Source: Mageeibacillus sp. UBA1243
Lineage (GTDB): Bacteria > Bacillota > Clostridia > UBA1212
Assembly (NCBI GenBank): GCA_002308595.1
Contig: DBWH01000065.1
Location: 265 to 30,765, forward strand
DNA length: 30,501 bases
Direction: 5' to 3'
The notes beneath the pieces were generated by a model, which ran no database searches, had not been told where the DNA came from, and was given only the letters and a program-made list of their open reading frames with translations. Each line of letters starts with the position of its first letter. Within the stretch, counting starts at the first letter, position 1. Below are positions 1 through 8,865 of this stretch, piece by piece. The position numbers were made by a program, and so were the translations under genes.

Positions 1-939
1 GGCACACGTTTCGCAGACGAATCCACCTGCTCCTACCGCAAGGGCGTGGCTTTCAACTTCCCGGACACCAAACTCATCCAGGTTGACCTTGACGGACACG
101 AAATCGGCAAGAACTATGCGGCTGACGTCGGTGTGCTCTCCGATGTGAAAGCATTCATCAACCGCGTACTCGAAAAAGATCCCGATTTTAAGGTAAATAA
201 AGCATATCTCGATGAGATTGCCGACCGCCGCAAAGCATGGTTTGACTTCGTTAACGCCAAGGAAACCGCCAAGACGGCAGAAATGACAATCTCGCGCATG
301 ATCGGCGTCATGAAGGAGACTCTCCCGAAGGATACGATCATCTCCACATCGTCCGGAAACACTCAGGCGCAGCTCTTCCAGGAGTATTGCTACGACGAGC
401 GTTACTGCAACCTCACCACGGGCGGCTTCTCGACAATGGGCTGGGCACTTCCCGCAGCTCTCGGCGCAAAGCTTGCCGCTCCCGACAAACCGGTCGTCAC
501 TTTCCTTGGCGACGGCGACTTCATGATGGTCATGCAGGAGCTCTCGACTGCGGCTCAGTACAACATCCCCGTCATCACTATCCTTGCCGACAACCAGGGC
601 TGGATGGCCATCAAGGACCTCCAGGTTGACGTTCTCGGAAAAGAGAACACATTCGGCAACGACTTTGAGCAGAACGGCAAGGCATACCGCCCCGACTTCA
701 AGGCTATCGCCGACGGATTCGGTATCAGCGCTTACCGTGCTGACGACAACGAGTCTTTCAAGGCAGCTCTTGAAGACGCTCTCAAGCAGAAAGGACCTTC
801 GCTTATCCACGTCAATGTATCGTCGAAGCATCCTTACTCGGGCGGCGAAGCGTTCGGCTGGTGGGACGTTCCGATTCCGGGCTACATGGAAGAAAAGAGA
901 AAGGCTTACGAAGATGCCATCAAAGAAGAAACCGTTTGA
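1..939 (+). CDS. ThDP-dependent enzyme, IolD/acetolactate-synthase-like (C-terminal part)
   Basis: The reading frame is open from base 1 (it begins GTRFADES), so the 5' end lies outside the window. About 312 residues remain: the end of the central domain and the whole C-terminal pyrophosphate-binding domain. The ThDP/Mg motif starts with GDGDFMMVMQEL and ends at DNQ. The tail, with a WW pair followed by a KAYE helix, recalls IolD (trihydroxycyclohexanedione hydrolase), but the motif region is also close to acetolactate synthases. Members of this superfamily cleave or form C-C bonds next to a carbonyl. It overlaps the next gene by 26 nt and heads an operon with a split transketolase, an RpiB-type isomerase and an IolA-like dehydrogenase. 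The exact substrate cannot be told from the visible part; IolD itself is one option. Confidence 0.8.
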   Translation, partial: GTRFADESTCSYRKGVAFNFPDTKLIQVDLDGHEIGKNYAADVGVLSDVKAFINRVLEKDPDFKVNKAYLDEIADRRKAWFDFVNAKETAKTAEMTISRMIGVMKETLPKDTIISTSSGNTQAQLFQEYCYDERYCNLTTGGFSTMGWALPAALGAKLAAPDKPVVTFLGDGDFMMVMQELSTAAQYNIPVITILADNQGWMAIKDLQVDVLGKENTFGNDFEQNGKAYRPDFKAIADGFGISAYRADDNESFKAALEDALKQKGPSLIHVNVSSKHPYSGGEAFGWWDVPIPGYMEEKRKAYEDAIKEETV

Positions 940-1774
940 CGTACGCGCGACAATGCGCGCTGCGGCAGAGATACGCAAGGGAGCGATCCGTGCCATGGAG
1001 GCTGCGGGCTCGGGACACATTGGCGGCAGTATGTCGCTTGCCGAAATGCTCGCGGTTCTCTACACGGACATTCTGAACATCGACCCCAAAAACCCCAAGA
1101 TGAGGGATCGCGACTACGTTGTCCTCTCCAAGGGGCACTGCGGACCGGCGCTCTACTCTACTCTCGCCTACAAGGGTTATTTTGACCCGTCGGAGCTTCT
1201 GACTCTAAACAAGGGAGGCACAAACCTTCCGAGCCACTGCGACAGGCTTAAAACCGTGGGCATAGACATCAGTACGGGTTCGCTCGGACAGGGTCTTTCG
1301 CTTGCGACAGGCGTTGCCGTGGGAAAGAAGATGCAGGGCATACCCGGCAAGGTGTACGCAATCGTCGGCGACGGCGAGCTGCAGGAGGGTCAGAACTGGG
1401 AGGCGTTTCTTTTCATTGCCCACAGGAAGATCACAAACCTTGTGACGATTATCGACAACAACCGCAGGCAGCTTGACGGCTACACGGCTGACATCTGCGA
1501 CGAGGCGGACCTGGGAAAAAAGCTGGAAGCGTTCGGGTTTGAGGTGAGACGGGTTGACGGCCACGACGTGACCGCAATCTACAACGTCCTCCTCACGGCA
1601 GGCGAAGGCGAAAAGCCGACAGTTGTCATCTGCGACACCGAGAAGGGTCACGGGTGCTGCTTTGCCGAAATTGACGGGTTTAATCATTATATGCCGGTTT
1701 CACACGAGGACGCGGACCGCGCTGTCGAAGAGATAGAGAGGAGGCTGCAGAAAGCTTATGAGCAACTTGGTTGA
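914..1774 (+). CDS. Transketolase, N-terminal (ThDP-binding) subunit
   Basis: A 286-residue protein corresponding to the first third of a full-length transketolase. The substrate/ThDP motif GSGHIGGS lies near residues 31-38. The motif GDGELQEGQNWEAF, followed about 16 residues later by DNN, is the standard ThDP/Mg site, and SKGHCGPALY is also typical. The ATG at 914 was chosen because AGAAAGG lies 9 nt upstream; ATG 953 is an in-frame alternative. It overlaps the upstream gene by 26 nt and the C-terminal subunit by 17 nt, so the pair is probably translationally coupled. Split transketolases of this type transfer two-carbon ketol units and are often dedicated to a specific catabolic pathway. 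Confidence 0.93.
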   Translation: MPSKKKPFDVRATMRAAAEIRKGAIRAMEAAGSGHIGGSMSLAEMLAVLYTDILNIDPKNPKMRDRDYVVLSKGHCGPALYSTLAYKGYFDPSELLTLNKGGTNLPSHCDRLKTVGIDISTGSLGQGLSLATGVAVGKKMQGIPGKVYAIVGDGELQEGQNWEAFLFIAHRKITNLVTIIDNNRRQLDGYTADICDEADLGKKLEAFGFEVRRVDGHDVTAIYNVLLTAGEGEKPTVVICDTEKGHGCCFAEIDGFNHYMPVSHEDADRAVEEIERRLQKAYEQLG

Positions 1775-2732
1775 TTCTTTTGAACTCGACAATTCGGAGA
1801 TGAGACAGGCTTACTGCGACGCCCTCATCGAAGAGGCAAAACGCAATCCGAAACTCATCGTTCTCGACGCCGACGTCAGCCACTCTGTAGGCACAGGAAG
1901 GTTTTACGAAGCTTTCCCGGACCGCGCCATCAACTGCGGTATCATGGAAGCTCATGCCATCGGCCTTGCCGCCGGAATGTCTGAAACGGGACTCGTTCCC
2001 TTCTTCCATGCATTCGGCGTGTTCGCAACGAGACGCGTATTCGATCAGATATTCATCTCTTGCGCGTATCAGAACCTAAATGTTAAAATAATCGGAGCCG
2101 ATCCCGGTGTCACTGCACAAACCAACGGCGGAACCCACATGCCCTTCGAAGATCTCGGCCTTATGAGGCTTATACCGAAGGCGACAATCGTCGAGCCCGC
2201 CGACAGCACAATGTACGCATCCGTTGTTCACGCAATGGCTGAGAACTACGGCGTGTTCTATCTGAGAACCTCGCGCCGCAAAACAGTCAGGCTGTACAAG
2301 ACCGGCACGGAGTTCACTGTCGGTAAGGCAATGCGTCTTTTTGACGGTAAAGATGTGTGCATCATCGCCTGCGGTATCATGGTATACGAAGCGATCCGAG
2401 CAAGAGACATTCTCAAGGCTCAGGGAATCGACGCCGGCGTCATCGACATGCACACCATAAAGCCTCTTGACGAGGCAGCAGTGCTTGAAGCTGCCGCAAG
2501 GTGCGGCGCAATCGTGACTGCGGAGAACCACAATATGGTTGGCGGTCTCGGAAGCGCGGTCTGCGAGCTTATTTCCGGGAAATATCCTGTTCCGGTTGAG
2601 CGCATTGGCGTTGACGAGTCGTTCGGTGAAGTAGGCACGCAGCAGTATCTGCAGCAGCGTTTCGGTCTCACAGGCGAAGAGATTGCCCGCAAGGCGATGA
2701 TCGCCATTGAAAGAAAAGGAGCAAAAAGATGA
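1758..2732 (+). CDS. Transketolase, C-terminal subunit
   Basis: A 324-residue partner of the preceding gene, containing the pyrimidine-binding domain and the transketolase C-terminal domain. Visible hallmarks are LIVLDADVSHSVGTGRF near the N-terminus, the conserved Glu in NCGIMEAHAIGLAAGM (contacts the ThDP aminopyrimidine), the loop TNGGTHMPFEDLGLMR, and the C-terminal stretch AENHNMVGGLGSAV. It overlaps the upstream gene by 17 nt and the isomerase gene by 4 nt (ATGA). The complete two-gene transketolase should work in the cytoplasm as an alpha2beta2-type complex; the sugar phosphates it uses are not identifiable from sequence alone. Confidence 0.93.
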   Translation: MSNLVDSFELDNSEMRQAYCDALIEEAKRNPKLIVLDADVSHSVGTGRFYEAFPDRAINCGIMEAHAIGLAAGMSETGLVPFFHAFGVFATRRVFDQIFISCAYQNLNVKIIGADPGVTAQTNGGTHMPFEDLGLMRLIPKATIVEPADSTMYASVVHAMAENYGVFYLRTSRRKTVRLYKTGTEFTVGKAMRLFDGKDVCIIACGIMVYEAIRARDILKAQGIDAGVIDMHTIKPLDEAAVLEAAARCGAIVTAENHNMVGGLGSAVCELISGKYPVPVERIGVDESFGEVGTQQYLQQRFGLTGEEIARKAMIAIERKGAKR

Positions 2733-3331
2733 GAATTGCGGTTATAAACGAAGTTTCATCGCAGGATAAAAACGAAAAGGTCATCAAGGCGCTTGAGCCC
2801 TTCCCGGTTGAAGTGTTCAACGTCGGAATGACAGGCGCCGGCAACGAGCCGGAGCTCACGTACATTCACACGGGCCTTATGGCGGGTATCGCCTTGAATT
2901 CGGGCGCTGTCGACCTCGTAATCGGCGGCTGCGGAACGGGTCAGGGCTTCATGATCTCTGCCATGCAGTACCCCCAGGTATATTGCGGACTCATTCTTGA
3001 TTCGCTCGACGCCTGGCTGTTCTCACAGATCAATGGCGGCAACTGCGTTTCCCTCGCCTTAAACAAGGGCTTCGGATGGGCAGCCGACATAAATCTTTCC
3101 TATATTTTCGAGAAACTGTTCGCAGACCCGATGGGCCGCGGCTATCCCCCTCACCGCGCTGAGAGTCAGCAGGCAAGCCGCATGAAGCTCAAAGAGGTAA
3201 GCACGGCTTCTCATAAAGATTTCCAGGAGATCCTCAGAGAAATCGATCCGGCACTTATCAAACAAGTGTTCTCACATAAGCCATTTAAGGAGTTGATAGA
3301 AAATCATGGAAAAGTTAAATTTATTTATTGA
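2729..3331 (+). CDS. RpiB/LacA/LacB-family sugar(-phosphate) isomerase
   Basis: A 200-residue protein of the RpiB/LacAB fold (usual length about 150-215). The family signature is VDLVIGGCGTGQGFMIS with the catalytic Cys at the usual place, followed by NGGNCVSLALNKG. Family members interconvert aldoses and ketoses, usually phosphorylated (ribose-5-P/ribulose-5-P, allose-6-P, erythrulose-4-P), and one branch acts on sulfosugar intermediates beside a split transketolase. Its start overlaps the stop of the transketolase subunit (ATGA) and its 3' end overlaps the next gene by 26 nt, so its substrate is probably made or consumed by the transketolase. Housekeeping RpiB is less likely given this coupling. 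Confidence 0.88.
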   Translation: MRIAVINEVSSQDKNEKVIKALEPFPVEVFNVGMTGAGNEPELTYIHTGLMAGIALNSGAVDLVIGGCGTGQGFMISAMQYPQVYCGLILDSLDAWLFSQINGGNCVSLALNKGFGWAADINLSYIFEKLFADPMGRGYPPHRAESQQASRMKLKEVSTASHKDFQEILREIDPALIKQVFSHKPFKELIENHGKVKFIY

Positions 3332-4814
3332 CAACAAGTACGTCCCCTCTGCTGCGACGGAGTGGTCAGACGTTTACAACCCCAGCACGGGTGAGATCAT
3401 CGCAAAAGCCCCGAAGTGCACCGAAGACGAGGCACTCGCGGCAGTTGCATCCGCCTACAAGGCATTCCCGGCCTGGCGCGACACACCTGTTCTCAAGCGT
3501 ATGCAGGTTCTCTACAAGGTTCGCGAAATTCTCGTTGAGAGAATGGACGAGCTCACGATGAGCGTTGCACGCGAGAACGGCAAGGCATGGGAAGAGGCAA
3601 AAGGCGACGTTCTCAAGGCTAAAGAAGCTACAGAGCACGCACTCTCGATGCCCTCGCTTATGCTTGGCGATTCCATGATGAACGCCTCGAGCGGATATGA
3701 CACGCAGATGATCCGCGAGAGCGTTGGCGTGTTCCTCGGCATAGTTCCTTTCAACTTCCCGGCAATGATCCCGATGGGCTGGATGGCTCCGATGTGCATC
3801 GCCTGCGGAAACACAATGGTCATCAAGGCTTCAAGTTCGACCCCTATGACCGCTCTCAAGATTGCCGACATCTACCGCGAAGCAGGCCTCCCCGACGGTG
3901 TTCTGAACATCATCACCTGCGGTCGCGACGTTACGGACATTCTTCTTGCCGATGACCGCATCAAAGGCGTTTCCTTCGTCGGATCCACCAAAGTCGGTCA
4001 CTCCATCTACGAGAAGGCCTCCAAATACGGCAAGCGCGTCCAGACTCTCTGCGAAGCAAAGAACCACGCCCTCGTCCTCAAGGATGCTCCGATCGGCCGT
4101 ACAGCTGCAGGCATCATCAACGCATCATTCGGCTGCGCAGGCGAGCGCTGCATGGCTCTCCCGGTTGTAGTTGTTGAAGAAGAGATCGCCGATGAACTCG
4201 TTGCCGAGATTGTCAAACTCGCCAAGGGCATCAAAGTCGGCCCCGCATACGACAAGACGACAAAGCTCGGACCTGTCTACAGCGCAGCTCACAAGCAGAA
4301 GATCTGCGCAGACATCGAAAGCGGTATCAAAGACGGAGCAAAATGTGTTCTCGACGGCCGCAACGTTGTCGTCGAAGGCTTCGAAAACGGCTTCTACCTC
4401 GGCCCCACGATTCTTGACTACGTAACGGGCGACATGTACGTCGGCTCACGTGAAATATTCGGGCCTGTCCTCTCGATCAAGCGCGTCCGCGACTTCGAGG
4501 AAGGTCTCAAAGAGATGAACAACAACCCGTTCGCAAACGGCTCGGTCATCTACACACAGAACGGCTACTATGCACGTGAATTCGCCAAGCGCACAGACGG
4601 CGGCATGGTCGGCATCAACGTCGGCATCCCGGTTCCCGTTGGCGTGTTCCCGTTCTCGGGCCACAAAAAATCATTCTTCGGCGCCCTCCACACTCTCGGC
4701 AAGGACGGCATGAACTTCTACACAGACGCCAAGTGCATCACGCAGCACTGGTTCGCCGAAGAAGAGAAAAAATCTCGAACAGTTAGCACTTGGGACGGTA
4801 CACTCAATGGCTAA
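3306..4814 (+). CDS. iolA: CoA-acylating (methyl)malonate-semialdehyde dehydrogenase, IolA/MmsA family
   Basis: A 502-residue aldehyde dehydrogenase of usual length. The N-terminal NAD domain carries PFNFPAMIPMGWMAP and GVSFVGSTKVG; the nucleophile is Cys282 in GCAGERCMALPV. The C-terminal block GINVGIPVPVGVFPFSGHK, then SFFGALHTLGKDG, is characteristic of the MmsA/IolA family, which forms acetyl- or propionyl-CoA from (methyl)malonate semialdehyde with NAD and CoA. The residues LCEAKNHALVL depart a little from the usual LGGAKNH, so substrate use may differ. RBS AAGGAG lies upstream and inside the preceding gene. It is the last gene of the operon, followed by a hairpin terminator. The symbol is given by family, not by proven substrate. 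Confidence 0.9.
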   Translation: MEKLNLFIDNKYVPSAATEWSDVYNPSTGEIIAKAPKCTEDEALAAVASAYKAFPAWRDTPVLKRMQVLYKVREILVERMDELTMSVARENGKAWEEAKGDVLKAKEATEHALSMPSLMLGDSMMNASSGYDTQMIRESVGVFLGIVPFNFPAMIPMGWMAPMCIACGNTMVIKASSSTPMTALKIADIYREAGLPDGVLNIITCGRDVTDILLADDRIKGVSFVGSTKVGHSIYEKASKYGKRVQTLCEAKNHALVLKDAPIGRTAAGIINASFGCAGERCMALPVVVVEEEIADELVAEIVKLAKGIKVGPAYDKTTKLGPVYSAAHKQKICADIESGIKDGAKCVLDGRNVVVEGFENGFYLGPTILDYVTGDMYVGSREIFGPVLSIKRVRDFEEGLKEMNNNPFANGSVIYTQNGYYAREFAKRTDGGMVGINVGIPVPVGVFPFSGHKKSFFGALHTLGKDGMNFYTDAKCITQHWFAEEEKKSRTVSTWDGTLNG

Positions 4815-4987
4815 ACTGTCGCGACCTCGCCAAAACAACTGTAAATGGTTAAATGTTAATTGTCTGCACGAGTTTTGACGCGGAAACAAATAAGTTAGTT
4901 ATTTGATAGGAAAGACATAAATATCCCATCAAAATAATGGCTGACCAGACTACTTATTTGGTTGTTGACTGATTATTTACGGGAAGG

Positions 4988-5016
4988 GGAAGGTGACCGG
5001 TCATCTTCCTCTTTTC
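4988..5016 (+). terminator. Hairpin terminator after the dehydrogenase gene
   Basis: Arms GGAAGGTGACC (4988-4998) and GGTCATCTTCC (4999-5009) pair with one G-U, followed by TCTTTTCGTTT. The T tract is interrupted, so efficiency is uncertain. It lies 174 nt after the stop codon. Confidence 0.6.
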
Positions 5017-5065
5017 GTTTGAATGCGGAATTTTGGCTCTTTACACAAGCCGCATATTTTAACGG

Positions 5066-5093
5066 TTGAAATTAAAAAACATTTTGATATTAT
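5066..5093 (+). promoter_or_regulatory. Candidate sigma70 promoter for the ABC exporter operon
   Basis: TTGAAA (5066-5071), 16-nt spacer, TATTAT (5088-5093). It would give a leader of about 95 nt before the GTG start. Called by eye, with no further support. Confidence 0.4.
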
Positions 5094-5195
5094 TACACTG
5101 TACGATTTCTTGCATATGAAATGTTAAAGTCCTTAATTGGCCTTTCAAACATGATTTCAGTGATATGTCAGAAAAATACTTAAGAAAAGACAAAT

Positions 5196-7025
5196 GTGCA
5201 GATTATGAAATACATTAAAAGCAGTTTGTTTTTGATAAAATACATTGTCAAAAACTTTAAATCATACTATCCGGTCGGTTTGATGCTCGTTCTCCTTGGC
5301 GTCGCAAACACATGGGTTTCAGTTATATCGCTGAGGCTTCTGCTTGATGCCCTGAGCAAAGCGGATTACGACACGGCAATACGAATTACGATTGCATTTC
5401 CGCTTATTGCGGCAGCGTTAAACATAGTCAGCAACGATGTTCAACGGAGGCAAAGTACAAAAAGCAAATTGATTTCTGCGGCGCTTAAAGCGGATCTTGC
5501 CGGAAAGCAGATGCAGTTCCCACAGGACCTTCTCGAGCGGCAGGACATCCGCGAACAGTATCACTTCGCAAAGAAATGCTCGGAAGAAGAAGTTATCGGT
5601 TCGCTGCTTTCCGCCTCTGTTGTGCTGGTTTCAACTGTAATCAATATTGTCGGCTCCGTTGTCCTTTTTGCAGTTCTAAACGTATATGTCATGCTGCTGT
5701 TGCTCGTTCTTGCAGTCGCAAGTACTGTCGGAACCATAATGCGCATGCAATACAAATTCGAGCAGCAGGAAGACGAATCGCCCATTGAGATGAATATGTA
5801 CTATGCCCGTGATTACCTGACAGGCCCTGTATTTGCCAAAGAAGTGCGGGCATATGATTTGCGCGGGTTTATCTGCTCAAAAACAGTGTACTGGATTGAA
5901 AAGCATTTTCTGCTTGAATGCAGCGTTTCAAAACGCTTCTTTAAAAAGTTCTGGTGGACCTATGTTGTTAATTTCGTTCAGTTGGCAGTAACATACACTT
6001 ACATTGGCATATTGCTTGCTCAGAAGACAATAACAGTAAGTGAGTTCAGTACCTACATTGCAGCGATTCTGGTCTTCACGGGCTCCGTTTCAGGCATGTT
6101 GTCGTCTGCAGCCGGAATCTTTCAAAACGCCAAGTACATTCACCACCTCAAGACCTTCCTACTGTATGATGACGCCAATGCGGCCGGAGACCGTATAACA
6201 ATCCCCAAAAACAGGGAAATTGAGATTGTGTTTTCAGACGTTTCTTTCCGGTACAGCGAAGACGGTCCCTGGATTCTAAAGGACATAAACCTGACAGTCA
6301 GGCCTCATGAGAAGATCTGCATTGTCGGTGTTAACGGAGCAGGAAAAACAACGCTTGTAAATCTTCTGATGGGTTTTTATAAGCCTACCAAAGGACACAT
6401 CTATTTCAACGGGCAGGACATTTCACATTGCAGGCGCAGCGATTGCCTTGGCCTTTTCGGAACAGTTTTTCAGGAGTTCAATATCTTCGATTTCAGCATC
6501 GAAGAGAATATAAAAATGGGCCTGTCTGAAAGCCATGTCAGTGTTCCGACAGCAATTCAAGAGGCAGGTCTTTCCGGCGTTATTTCAAAACTGAAAGACG
6601 GTGAAAAAACATATATCACGCAGCGAGTCGATAGGAACGGCGTTGATCTTTCAGGAGGTGAACGGCAGCTCCTCGCAATTGCAAGAGCGCTGTATAAAAA
6701 TGCGCCGGTTTATGTCCTTGACGAGCCGACTGCGGCCCTTTCACCTCAAAATGAATATGCTCTTTACCAAAAGTTTGACGAAATCACACAAGGGCAAACT
6801 GTGTTCTTCATTTCTCACAGATTAAACAGCTGCAGGCTTGCGGACAGAATCGTGCTCCTTAACGATAACACAGTTGCCGAAATCGGCAGCCATGATGAGC
6901 TGATGAATATGCAGGGAATTTACTTTAAGATGTTTTCTGCTCAGGCAGGGTATTACCAATCTGCTGACAATTTTGAAACCGGCAAAGACTTTGAAGGGGG
7001 TGCGGAAGATGAAGAAAATGCGTAA
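5196..7025 (+). CDS. ABC exporter half-transporter (TMD-NBD), subunit 1
   Basis: A 609-residue protein with an N-terminal six-helix exporter-type membrane domain (hydrophobic stretches over about residues 15-310) and a C-terminal ATPase. Walker A is GVNGAGKTTL, Q-loop FQEFNIFDFS, signature LSGGERQLLAIARAL, Walker B VYVLDEPTAAL, and the switch His is in FFISHRL; all catalytic positions look intact. The start is a GTG 6 nt after a weak AAGAAAAG; ATG 5205 (MKYIKSS) is an equally possible start. There is no peptidase domain. Base composition is AT-richer than the flanking operons. The next gene encodes a second half-transporter overlapping by 17 nt, so the two probably form a heterodimer. The cargo is unknown; no precursor peptide or modifying enzyme is adjacent. 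Confidence 0.88.
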   Translation: MQIMKYIKSSLFLIKYIVKNFKSYYPVGLMLVLLGVANTWVSVISLRLLLDALSKADYDTAIRITIAFPLIAAALNIVSNDVQRRQSTKSKLISAALKADLAGKQMQFPQDLLERQDIREQYHFAKKCSEEEVIGSLLSASVVLVSTVINIVGSVVLFAVLNVYVMLLLLVLAVASTVGTIMRMQYKFEQQEDESPIEMNMYYARDYLTGPVFAKEVRAYDLRGFICSKTVYWIEKHFLLECSVSKRFFKKFWWTYVVNFVQLAVTYTYIGILLAQKTITVSEFSTYIAAILVFTGSVSGMLSSAAGIFQNAKYIHHLKTFLLYDDANAAGDRITIPKNREIEIVFSDVSFRYSEDGPWILKDINLTVRPHEKICIVGVNGAGKTTLVNLLMGFYKPTKGHIYFNGQDISHCRRSDCLGLFGTVFQEFNIFDFSIEENIKMGLSESHVSVPTAIQEAGLSGVISKLKDGEKTYITQRVDRNGVDLSGGERQLLAIARALYKNAPVYVLDEPTAALSPQNEYALYQKFDEITQGQTVFFISHRLNSCRLADRIVLLNDNTVAEIGSHDELMNMQGIYFKMFSAQAGYYQSADNFETGKDFEGGAEDEENA

Positions 7026-8790
7026 TATTCTGAGAAACACCGCCAAAATAATCAAGCTGCAATACACAGTTAACAAGGCGGCTCTGTTTCATGAGTTGCT
7101 GTCAACGGTCGCAGGAAAGGCCTACAGTATTCTTACAATAGTCTTGCCGGCAATTGTAATCGACCTGGTTCTTAAAGACGCCAACAAGATTCTCTGCGGC
7201 GCAGTTATTGCCGTCATGACTTTCATGATTGTGCTTTTTGATTTTGTCAACAGAAAAAGCCGCGACATGCTCTCTGCTCACTCCTCAAAAACCGATAATC
7301 TCGTTTCGATGAGGGTAAGCAGAAAGGCAATGAGTCTTGATTACAAGGACCTCATGGATTCCTCCGTGCTTGATCTTGAAGCCAAGGGCGAGCGGGCAAT
7401 TTACGAGTTTCTGGAGATTGACTACGTTGTTTTGTGTGATATTGGCGGTGCAGTCATCGCATTATTGGGTCTTGGCTATGTCATCGCTGCAATCAACATC
7501 TTTTCTCTGCTCGTTGTCTTTGCCGCAGCTTGCGTACGCGCTGCAATCAGTAAGAAAATCGCAAAAGTCGACCACAAATACACAGGCCTGATATCGGAAT
7601 ACACAAGAACCGAAGAATACTTCAAGGAGATTATTTTCGACACACGTTTCGCCAAGGAAATCCAAATTTACGACTACTCGGAAAACCTCACCGAAAAGTA
7701 CAGGGAGGTTTCGCAAAAAGTTATCTCTCTTGAGGACGAAAAAGCGCGTAAAATTAACATGTGGCATTCGATAGACCAGGTCGTAAATCTTCTGAATCTT
7801 GTTCTCATCTTCCTGCTGGCAATAAGAAGTTTCTATTTAGGGGCCATCTCAATCAGTGCGTTTATGTTATGCATCACAGGGAGCCGCGAAATCACAGATT
7901 CAGTCAAAGAACTGTTCGACGGATTTGTGAAAGTTGCCCGCATCAACGATTATTTTGCGGACTATGAAGCCTTTATGAATCTTCCCGAAACCATTTACAA
8001 GGATGTGGAGACCAACCCGAAGGCAAAGAGTTGTATTGGCGATGAATTTACTTTCGAATTTCAGAACGTCAGCTTTATGTACCCCGGCAGCGATACTTAT
8101 GCGCTGAAGGATGTATCCGTTACCCTCGATTCTAAAAGTATTATATCCGTTGTCGGTGAAAATGGCGCAGGCAAAACAACTTTTGTCTATCTGCTGATGC
8201 GTATGTTCGACGTAACAGAGGGGCGGATTCTGCTGAACGGTACCGATATACGGGAATACCCTTTTTCAGAGTATCAAAGGCTTGTTTCACCCGTGTTTCA
8301 GGACTATGAGGTTCTTGCCTACTCCATCAGGGAAAATGTCGCTTTTGACAAAAATATCTCCCGGGATTTTCTTGACAGATGTTATGAGGCAGCCGACCTT
8401 GACGGGTTGATTTCAGGGCTGCCTGACAAAGACGAAACACTCCTGACTAAAGATCTTTACGATGACGGGGTGGTTCTGTCAGGCGGCGAGAAGCAAAAAC
8501 TGGCCATTGCCCGGGCTTACTGCCACGATGGCAAGGTAATTATCCTCGATGAACCAACCGCCGCAATTGACCCTCTGAGTGAATACCGGATTTTTAAAAA
8601 CATTTCAACTCAAAGCAGGCAAAAGCTTACAGTTTTTGTCTCCCACAGGCTTACAAGTACATTTTTCTCTGACAAGATACTTGTTTTCGACGGAGGCCGC
8701 CTCATCCAGCAAGGAAACCACAAGGAACTCCTTGCTCAGCCCGGAATCTATGCAGAAATGTTTTCAAAGCAAGCGGTGTACTACAGCTGA
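7009..8790 (+). CDS. ABC exporter half-transporter (TMD-NBD), subunit 2
   Basis: A 593-residue partner of the preceding gene. The ATG at 7009 is preceded by GAAGGGGG at 8 nt, a better start than upstream in-frame codons. The N-terminal membrane domain spans about residues 20-310; the ATPase has Walker A GENGAGKTTF, Q-loop FQDYEVLAYS, signature LSGGEKQKLAIARAY, Walker B VIILDEPTAAI with an intact Glu, and H-loop FVSHRL. Both ATPases of the pair therefore look competent, unlike heterodimeric exporters with one degenerate site. The first membrane segment is rather weak. Export of a peptide, lipid or drug is possible; the sequence does not decide. Confidence 0.88.
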   Translation: MKKMRNILRNTAKIIKLQYTVNKAALFHELLSTVAGKAYSILTIVLPAIVIDLVLKDANKILCGAVIAVMTFMIVLFDFVNRKSRDMLSAHSSKTDNLVSMRVSRKAMSLDYKDLMDSSVLDLEAKGERAIYEFLEIDYVVLCDIGGAVIALLGLGYVIAAINIFSLLVVFAAACVRAAISKKIAKVDHKYTGLISEYTRTEEYFKEIIFDTRFAKEIQIYDYSENLTEKYREVSQKVISLEDEKARKINMWHSIDQVVNLLNLVLIFLLAIRSFYLGAISISAFMLCITGSREITDSVKELFDGFVKVARINDYFADYEAFMNLPETIYKDVETNPKAKSCIGDEFTFEFQNVSFMYPGSDTYALKDVSVTLDSKSIISVVGENGAGKTTFVYLLMRMFDVTEGRILLNGTDIREYPFSEYQRLVSPVFQDYEVLAYSIRENVAFDKNISRDFLDRCYEAADLDGLISGLPDKDETLLTKDLYDDGVVLSGGEKQKLAIARAYCHDGKVIILDEPTAAIDPLSEYRIFKNISTQSRQKLTVFVSHRLTSTFFSDKILVFDGGRLIQQGNHKELLAQPGIYAEMFSKQAVYYS

Positions 8791-8814
8791 ATCATTTGTG
8801 TGCACATCAGTTTC

Positions 8815-8844
8815 AAAAACCCGGCGCCTGGGTGCCGGGTTTTT
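8815..8844. terminator. Bidirectional terminator between convergent genes
   Basis: A perfect 11-bp inverted repeat, AAAAACCCGGC (8815-8825) and GCCGGGTTTTT (8834-8844), with an 8-nt loop. T runs on both strands let it end the exporter operon (+) and the SGNH gene (-). Confidence 0.9.
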
Positions 8845-8865
8845 GCTTTGCAATATTCGCAAGCT

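Larger units (their letters stand above)
4815..5195. other. Intergenic region between the catabolic operon and the ABC exporter
   Basis: 380 nt, distinctly AT-rich, holding a hairpin terminator, a candidate promoter and one copy of a short dispersed repeat (TTTTGGCTCTTTAC at 5031). A 34-codon frame (5023-5127) is open but has no ribosome binding site, so no gene is called. Confidence 0.6.

Noticed and set aside
5023..5127. 34-codon frame upstream of the ABC exporter, considered as a precursor peptide
   Set aside because: No ribosome binding site, overlaps the candidate promoter, and has no leader or Cys/Ser/Thr-rich core pattern.
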